In this document: positions 56,921-64,000 of the stretch, one piece after another
How positions within the stretch are numbered: position 1 is the stretch's first letter
How the letters are laid out: every line of letters starts with the position of its first letter
The notes under the pieces: model-generated
What the model saw: only the letters and a program-made list of their open reading frames with translations
What the model was told of the DNA's origin: nothing
Databases searched by the model: none
Origin: Tubiluchus corallicola
Taxonomy: Eukaryota > Priapulida > Priapulimorpha > Priapulimorphida > Tubiluchidae
Assembly (NCBI GenBank): GCA_030141605.1
Contig: JAQGDQ010000544.1
Coordinates: forward strand, 1 to 64,000
Direction: 5' to 3'
Length of the DNA stretch: 64,000 bases
Translations under genes and position numbers: made by a program

Positions 56921-59900
56921 ATAATTATCTATACATTATCTCTGTTTTACGTCTAGCTCCTCTTGTAGGCATAACCTTGATAAAGGGTCAATTTCCGAGC
57001 ATGGGACCTGTCGTTGAACACTGGCTTCCTGGTTACAGGGTTAAGGAATTATATAAAAACATATTACATCTAGTATGCAAACTATATTATACGTATACAC
57101 TAACAACATCCACAATCACGAATTGCAAAGGTCAGCCAGCAAGGTGCGTACATTATTTTACTTTTACTCGTTGTAGATAGGAACTGCATGACCCACGAAG
57201 CTGGGAATAAACTTTGGTATCAACCCACCACTAACTAGATCAATTTCCATTTTAACTCCAACCTCATTCTTTAAATCAATTCATTGATTGATAAAACTGG
57301 CTTCAGTTGTGCAAATCGAAAGCGAGCAACAGAGGTAGAACTAAATATAGTTTGTTGCGTGACGCTCAGAGCCACAGCGGCTAATAGCGCAATTACATAT
57401 CCTACAGCTATTAGGTTATACGAGCAGGACACAATTAACATTGCTGCAGTAGTATAGGTCAAAAATGTCTACATGAATATGCAGTCATTGGATAGCATAG
57501 ACGAATACTACGTAGAAACGGCGCGCATCACTGAATATTGCTTGGAAACATAACTGTTGAAGGCACACAATACCGTAATCCGTTTAATCAAACATTTTTC
57601 TAATTTACATTTTTAGAACAATGAGACTTAGCCGAGCTCAAAGAAGAAAACCATAGGTAGGTAACTAAGGTAACCACTAATGTTATCCATCAAATTTTAG
57701 TCAATGATTCACGCACTGTCTACATAGTGTAAAACTTATTTGTGATCTGTAGGTCTACAACTTTCTCGTCAAATGTCTAAAAATAATAAAATACTTTCGC
57801 AACACAGTTTCACAGTTCGTGCAACACCCACAGTCAGAAACGGAATCCAATGAAGTAGCTTCGTTTATTATGAATGGCCCTGCATCAATTTCATAATTTC
57901 TGCTGCAGTACTTAGCTACCTATATTACTGATTCAACACAAGACAATAAGCATTGCTGCTTGTTGGTGATATTTCTTGTTTGCTATCACCACTAACATTA
58001 AATTAACAAATATATATAATATTGTGATTAATATGTGTTTATTTTGGGTTTCAACATAATAATATTTTACTACATAATAATATACTACACAAGGAACGAG
58101 GTTTTGAAATGCGAAACACAACCAATCTATTTTTACATTACCAATTTGTTTTTTTACTCGACCATTTTCTTTATGGTGAGGACCAAAAACAGTCTAAAAT
58201 TAGAAAACCATAAGTTTTTTGGATGTAACAAAAAGACTCTAAAGTCTGTTGTGAAACCAAATAAAATTCTTTAAAATCAAGTTTTCGGATTTCAAAAAAA
58301 TCCTCCATCAGGGTATTTGTACTTAATATCAAAGCTGAAATCGTTTCTAACTAACCACTGTTTTTGCAGCTTAAGCTAGATCATTGCTTCAAGCATTTTT
58401 TAATGATTTAGTTCGTATTCTAAGAAACACATGGCTAATTCGATGAAAGGATTCTTTTAAGATACGAAAGCTTGGACCTAAAGAATTTTATTGACTTTTA
58501 CAATAGAATTAGTGTGTTTTTGTTACACTCAAGTAGCTAAACTCAGAGGCTGTAGGCATATTTTTTATTTTTTTTTGCTTTCTTGCCAGATTTCGAGACC
58601 TAATCTCCTGTATTCTGGAGAGTTTTATATCTAGGTTACCCAATATACTACTACAGATTTACGATAGATGTAGATCTTTACAAATATGAACAAAGCTAGC
58701 TATAATGAGATCATTGATCAGCTTAAATGTTTTTATGCCGTATGCTATAGAACATTGATTGGATATTCACTTCCCAGTGCCTGCCTGTGCCATAATTATG
58801 GTAATTATCGATTTTCACTATGTCCGTAAAGGTGAAAGCTGCATAGTTAGCAAAATCGATAATTATTATTATTAACAGTTTGACAGATCAGTGCAAACAA
58901 ATTAACAATTTTCATTTTAGCCTTTTTAGACACGCAGATTAATTTTCGAGAGCTGTAGTCCATAGTATGTTCTAATCCTAAATTTTCCGAGTGTTTTTTT
59001 ATGAAAAAAATGTTAACTCTGGGAGGACCTTATTTTGCAACATGAAAAAAGACGAATTCAGTGATTGTGCAGGAAATTTGGCGTATTGGCTTCCTCTTGC
59101 TGTCTGCTTTGGCCACCTTCAAGCCTAATCACATGATCAGTTTGAACTGGGTCAAGTCGTCTACTGAATTTAGCTATGTTTAGACGTATCATGACGAGTT
59201 AATAGGATATTGTCGTTATGCGTCTACAATTGCTCATGATTTCGGGCTGATAACGTATGTATATCCTTTAATTACCTTCAAAAAACTGTTACTTAGTTAA
59301 ATTGTAAATTAGGTGTTAATTACTACGACACAGTAGCGTGTCACTCTAATTATTAAAATTGACCTTTTGGCATAAATTTTTTATTACGCTTAGATGGACT
59401 ATCACGTTTGAATTAAAGAAATTAACAATAGATATAGAGCATATTATATAATCCAGGCGTCCCGTCTTTATTTCGTCTTGAAAAACTAAACAGTGATCAT
59501 CAATTTCTTCCCGCCGTAAGCAGCCTTCTTTAGCATTAAATAGACATTCTAAAACAACATGGATTTTGCTCTTTCAATGAAAAGCTTTTTGTTATAGCCA
59601 CACCAACTGAAAACGGAGCAGGATTAGTTGCTAAAATGTTGGCCATGCGAAAACTTTTGTTAGCAGTTTGATCCACAAAAGTCGGTGATGACATGTCAAT
59701 ATTTAAGTTAAAATTTTTGTAAGTTGTAAGTTTTAAAAATACTCGAACGAAATTCCTTTTCGTTCTGCTTATTGTCATTTATATTCATATTTTTATTCAC
59801 TTAGTATGAGAAAGTTTGTTGTTCTTAATGTTTTTAAAAATCTCTCCCATCTGAACGTTTTAAATAATGTAGTATAACAGTATACTACCCATGCCTTGTG

Positions 59901-60595
59901 CATTTGTTTATATAGTTCATTTTATTTTGGCACCTGTTCAAGACAGATTTATGGTAGCGTTTAAGAAAGTAGTAGGCCTATTTTCTGGCTCTCTTCTGGC
60001 TGGTGACAGGAACACGTACCTCTTCGGATATTAAACGCCGAATAAGTTTATTCCATTAATAAATTGAGTGGGGAGAAAACACTTATGACACAATACAAAA
60101 TTTTACTTAGACATTAGCGCAAAGCGTGTCAAGTTGCAGGAAAATCACTGTGCTCAGGTTTTCAAGAAGTCACGCTATAAAACCTGTTTTCGTTATTTCT
60201 GAACATCAGGTTTCTGGACTTTTCCTGGAAACTTTTTATTTCACTATAATCCCCCTTGTCTTGAGCTATCAAAATGGCCTCACTCGTTAAGACATTCGTC
60301 TCGCGATGCTTTATGACGGAGAAAGATTGTGTTAGTAATTGACAATTTGATATTTCATCCTTCTGCTGGACTTGATATCCCTGGAGGCGCCAAGCTGTAT
60401 ATTATAAGCATCAAGTTTAGGGAAATTGCTTTTATTATGAGCGTCGCCATTCGTTGCCGAGTAGATTCTGGTGCTGGATGAGCTGTCTATTAGGAGTTAA
60501 TGGTGACAAATTGAATGCAGATTTCTTAACGACATGCAGCAGGAGACACAGGAAAATGTTGAATTACATACAATCTGACAAAAAACTATAGCACG
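56921..60595. other. Unassigned 3.7 kb
   Basis: No LINE, MITE or tandem repeat was recognised. Frames of 60-80 codons on both strands are within chance expectation. Composition is uniformly AT-rich. Confidence 0.4.
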
Positions 60596-60738
60596 GTTTG
60601 ACCAGACTGTTTAGTCTAGTGGTAACACGCCCGCTTTCCGTCAAGGAGGTCGTGAGTTCGACACAGCGGCCAGGTCATACCAATGACTTTAAATAAATAT
60701 TATTATTGTTGTTGTTATTATTATTACTATTATTATAG
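60596..60738 (+). mobile_element. tRNA-derived SINE, family 1
   Basis: TTTAGTCTAGTGGTAACACG (A box), GGTCGTGAGTTCGACAC (B box) and CCAATGACTTTAAATAAAT, followed by ATT/GTT repeats. It shares the order and words of the copies at 15755 and 8239 but is shorter, the region after GACTTTAAA being missing. Confidence 0.75.
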
Positions 60739-60768
60739 CAGCTTTTCTGTTCTAAATTACCCATTTTA

Positions 60769-60980
60769 GGAATAAACCTTTTCACAGTTTCATTATACGC
60801 ACGCGCAGTTGCTGTTGGTCAAAGATTAAGTGAACCCAGCGCATCTTAACTACAAATGTCACGTGACCTTATGCACGTCACTAAGTGAAACGGGGTGAAA
60901 CAAAGTCTTAGTTGGTTTATTTAACCTTTGACTTTTTCACGATTATCATCAATCACTGGAAATGTGAAAAGGCTTATTGT
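60769..60980. mobile_element. Inverted-repeat MITE with DR1-like motifs, copy 2
   Basis: Left end GGAATAAACCTTTTCACAGT and reverse complement of right end ACAATAAGCCTTTTCACATT pair well. The internal words TTGGTCAAAGATTAAGTG (left) and TTAACCTTTGACTTTTTC (right) mirror copy 1. At about 212 bp it is shorter than copy 1, by loss of the middle. Confidence 0.72.
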
Positions 60981-62727
60981 ACGGCTCTTACTTTAATTTT
61001 TAAAAATTGGATGAGGTCAATATCCGATATTGTAACGTGATTATACCGTTAAGTGCTTGCTGCGGTTATTTTTAAAAATTTTTTCAAAGCAGTTATTATG
61101 CCGTTAACAGGAAATGAAAGATCTATGCTTAAGAAATGATTCTGCATATGTCTAAATATGAAAATGTGTAAATGTAAATTTTAAAAATCTATAAATTTCT
61201 GTTAAAGTTTACCTAGTTGGTGTTCTCTTGCAAAGATACTCATTCTACATTAATGTAATATGTTACAATTTAAACAATTTTGTAATAATTTCACGCAATG
61301 AATTTCGCCACGTTTGTATATCTTCAATAAAAAAATAAATTAACGGCGCATTCAGACTAGTAACTTTTCTGCTGCGAGTTTTCTCTCTGACAGCAAACTA
61401 ACAAGTTGAACTGCTTTGCGAGTTACTATCGGCAAGAAACTGCAAACTCCTTGACACTGATTGAACCGGTTTACTGGGCGAGTTAACTTAGCTAGAAATT
61501 TCTCTCGTCTGAACGGCCCTAAAAGTGCAGCGCGTGCGTGTTCGTGCGTGCGTGCAGTGAAGTGCATGTGCACGTGTCGAACTGAAAATCACGACACTCT
61601 GAAATTTTGAATACCTCAGGCTTCCTCTTCATGATTATTGAGCCGCAACCATCATATCATTGCTACTGGCGAATCCGGCCGCTAAGCAAAGCTCTTCTTA
61701 TAACAAACACTAAAAACTCTGACAGCGGCATCTAGCGGAGAGAAAACATTATAAAGTTATGATGCTTGGTGTAATGACTGTTACTGACTTGGGCAGCGTT
61801 AATTAGCAGTCTCGTAACATCCCATTTTCTCATGGAGCTGCCATTTCAGCTTCTAGAAGATCAATAGAGTGCAAATATTTGCTGCGTACCTGATGCCGAC
61901 CAGAGAATGGTTTTTGTAATTGATAAATTACATTCGGCCAGTATTAGCATTATTATCTGCTTGCTGCAAAGATTTAGAGTTACAGATACGGCTATAATGA
62001 TTCCCTGTATAAAATGTTCTTTCGTCCAAATTACGCAAGAGTTACGCGCATTATGCAAATCAAGAGTAAACTCGATGCCATTAGTGAAAGTGCCTCGGTG
62101 AAAAGCGTTATGCGCGTGAAAAGAAAACCGCGCAAAGGCTGTTGGAGAATAAACCATTAATATCATTTAAAATTTATCGAATTTGCTGTACCACCTATAA
62201 ATTTTACTCTTAATTGCAAGATGTAGTGCAGCGTTATGCATTTGGTTTTTGTTGGCTTTATGGACGGTAAAAACAAGTTTTTGATAAAAACTTTTTTTCT
62301 CTACCAGAATTCAGTTATTCGGCAAACTATTGTGGTCTATATATAGATCTCCTTGACACACTATAAACTATTGATGTTCAACTGCTGCTTAATTGGCTGA
62401 AGTCTTAAGGATGATACAGAGATTTATTCAATTGAATTTACCAAGCGATTTTTTCCCCGTTCGTAAAAAAATGTTTTCGAACTTTTTGTCAAGAAAAATC
62501 TTATGAATGGAATTTCACAGTGACATCGTTGACAAAATTTAGAAAGTCAGTTTTGCGAAGTGACGTGCTGCAGCGAACAAACATTCATGACGCCCTGAAC
62601 AAGCAGGTGAAATTTGCTAAAGCTCCGAATTTAAGAAACTTTCATACCAATAGTCTTAACGACCTTGCGGACTAATTCAACTATTGTTCATTTAGCTGTG
62701 CATAGATAGAGTTAAACATAGATAGAG
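60981..62727. other. No recognisable feature
   Basis: AT-rich with a small CpG-rich patch (GCGCGTGCGTGTTCGTGCGT near 61530). Frames up to 101 codons (61861-62166, minus) are unassigned. Confidence 0.4.
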
Positions 62728-63344
62728 ATAAAGCAAAACCAGAGCCAATCTTAAACCGTAGTTCAGCCAACCTACTCTTTAGAATATCGAAAGGAAACAT
62801 ACTGTTTTTTCAAGAATGACTTACGTGGAAGAATTATTACCACCAAAACACAATTTCACTAGTTCTTTGCTGTTACACGCATTTCGTCTTTCGTTAGTTA
62901 TACGGGCACTAGTGTCTGCATTTCGGAAACGCATTGCATAAAAAACAGATGCTGTACCTCTCTGTTCAGATATGTTAGTTTGTGATGAACTACGCACGTT
63001 CCACAGCGTATGCGTGAGCACAGCGTGAAATTTGAAAATTGACTTTTTATCTTGAAACTTGCCTAGTTTTACTACCACATAGTGAATAGCTTACAGTAGC
63101 ACTGTACTTCAATTTCCGTTTTCGCAGACATGTGCAACACGCTCGTGGAATATTTTTGCTGTTGAAAATTAATTAGGTTAGTTTGTGATGCCATCAACAG
63201 TTGGGCTCGCCCACCGTTAATTAAGTTTTTAATCTGTTATTTAATTATCAGAAACGCTTTGCAGTATTAATTGTGTTAAAATGTAGACTTTTATCGGACT
63301 TGAAAATGGCTTTGTACATGGAAAATGATCCTGTCTGTCTTTAA
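62728..63344 (-). mobile_element. TTAA-flanked MITE, copy F (minus strand)
   Basis: Runs from ATAAAGCAAAACCAGAGCC (flanking TTAA mutated to ATAA) to CCTGTCTGTCTTTAAG (TTAA intact). The interior matches copies D and E with scattered substitutions and homopolymer length changes. Confidence 0.8.
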
Positions 63345-64000
63345 GTAAACCTTACATTACCAAATTAATATTGGTCCAAAAAGAACACTTATTAAGGTAC
63401 TCATTTTATATCAGTCTTGTGTTTAAGTTGTATACTGAAAACAATAATAAATATGCTTTACGTAAACAACATCCTAGCGTTCACAAGTGGTTTGGTCTTT
63501 TTGTACATGCCGTTTCACCCTATTTCATATTTATGTAGTTATACAGACAACGTCAGTAATGATGTCATCACATACGTCGCGAACGCGAGCTAGAATTTGT
63601 TAGTTTTTATTACTATTTTGTAAATATGCGTAATTTTAACCTTAGTAAAAAGTTGTAATTTTAGATATAGTTGAGAAGGCGGTTACCGGGAGACTGAAAT
63701 CTTTGTTTACGTTCATTTCAGCGTTTCGGGAAGTGGAAAATGATTACCAATTGAATTTCGCTACCAACAGAAAACAAGAACGACAGATTAAAATATTCGC
63801 ATAGTTATTCAAAGATTTAACATATACATTTGTATTTTATGGTATTTGCAGTGATTGATATTAGACAGAAGAGAACAATGGAAATGGAAATGTTATGATT
63901 AAATACAGCTAATGCTACATTATTAAAGTTAAAGCCGTTGCTACATTGTGAGCGTGTTACATATAAATGACCATGAGTGAAAAGAGCCACGATTATAAGA
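63345..64000. other. No clear feature; possible fragment of the GGTGTTCC MITE
   Basis: TTGGTCCAAAAAGAACACTT at 63373-63392 resembles the left end of the element at 16522, but no second end was found. GACGTCAGTAATGATGTCATC near 63548 contains CRE-like words. The rest is AT-rich. Confidence 0.3.

Overview
This window looks like repeat-rich, AT-rich non-coding DNA from the nuclear genome of an invertebrate animal. The evidence is decayed LINE reverse-transcriptase fragments, tRNA-derived SINEs, several short inverted-repeat transposon (MITE) families, very long microsatellites, two minisatellites and degenerate TTAGGG-type telomeric motif. There is no prokaryotic gene organisation. I cannot name the species. 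No intact protein-coding gene could be recognised. The long open frames at 27.2-27.7 kb, 49.7-50.1 kb, 24.7-25.0 kb, 21.7-21.9 kb and 11.7-11.9 kb are simple repeats without stop codons, not genes.

Layout. 0-3 kb: a decayed LINE on the + strand. 4.7-6.6 kb: a SINE-like block, a 38-bp minisatellite and the first copy of a TTAA-flanked MITE. 7-8.4 kb: a second LINE 3' end and a tRNA-derived SINE. 10.4-11.9 kb: a 50-bp minisatellite and a GA tract. 13-18.3 kb: an inverted-repeat MITE, a tandem SINE pair, two more TTAA-MITEs, a SINE with a long ATT tail and another MITE. 19.1-19.3 kb: a CpG-rich block ending in a good ATG and a canonical splice donor. 20.2-21.9 kb: retroelement tails and a GT tract. 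23.7-28.9 kb: three copies of a small transposon whose interior is telomere-like repeat, a minus-strand LINE RT fragment and a pentanucleotide array. 32.7-38.2 kb: tandem duplications, tRNA-like sequences, a TTAA-MITE and a minus-strand LINE C-terminal fragment. 41-45.4 kb: retroelement tails, a CpG-rich segment with divergent ATGs and two TTAA-MITEs. 47.2-50.1 kb: a LINE C-terminal remnant, a 181-bp tandem repeat, a MITE and a 350-bp AATG array. 50.7-52.3 kb: three neighbouring helix-rich open frames, the best but weak candidates for host exons. 55.7-63.4 kb: retroelement tails, a compound microsatellite, a SINE, a MITE and the last TTAA-MITE.

The strongest finding is the telomere-cored element. 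Three copies of about 166-187 bp lie within 5.2 kb. They share terminal inverted repeats close to GGAAAGAGTTTACAATTC around a degenerate CCCTAA core. Two copies are flanked by perfect 9-bp direct repeats (AAAATAACG and AGAAGTTTG), the mark of transposition. So these interstitial telomere-like tracts appear to have arrived as cargo of a mobile element, not by chromosome fusion or break repair. The second finding is a family of 545-790 bp elements bounded by TTAA, present in seven copies plus one isolated end.
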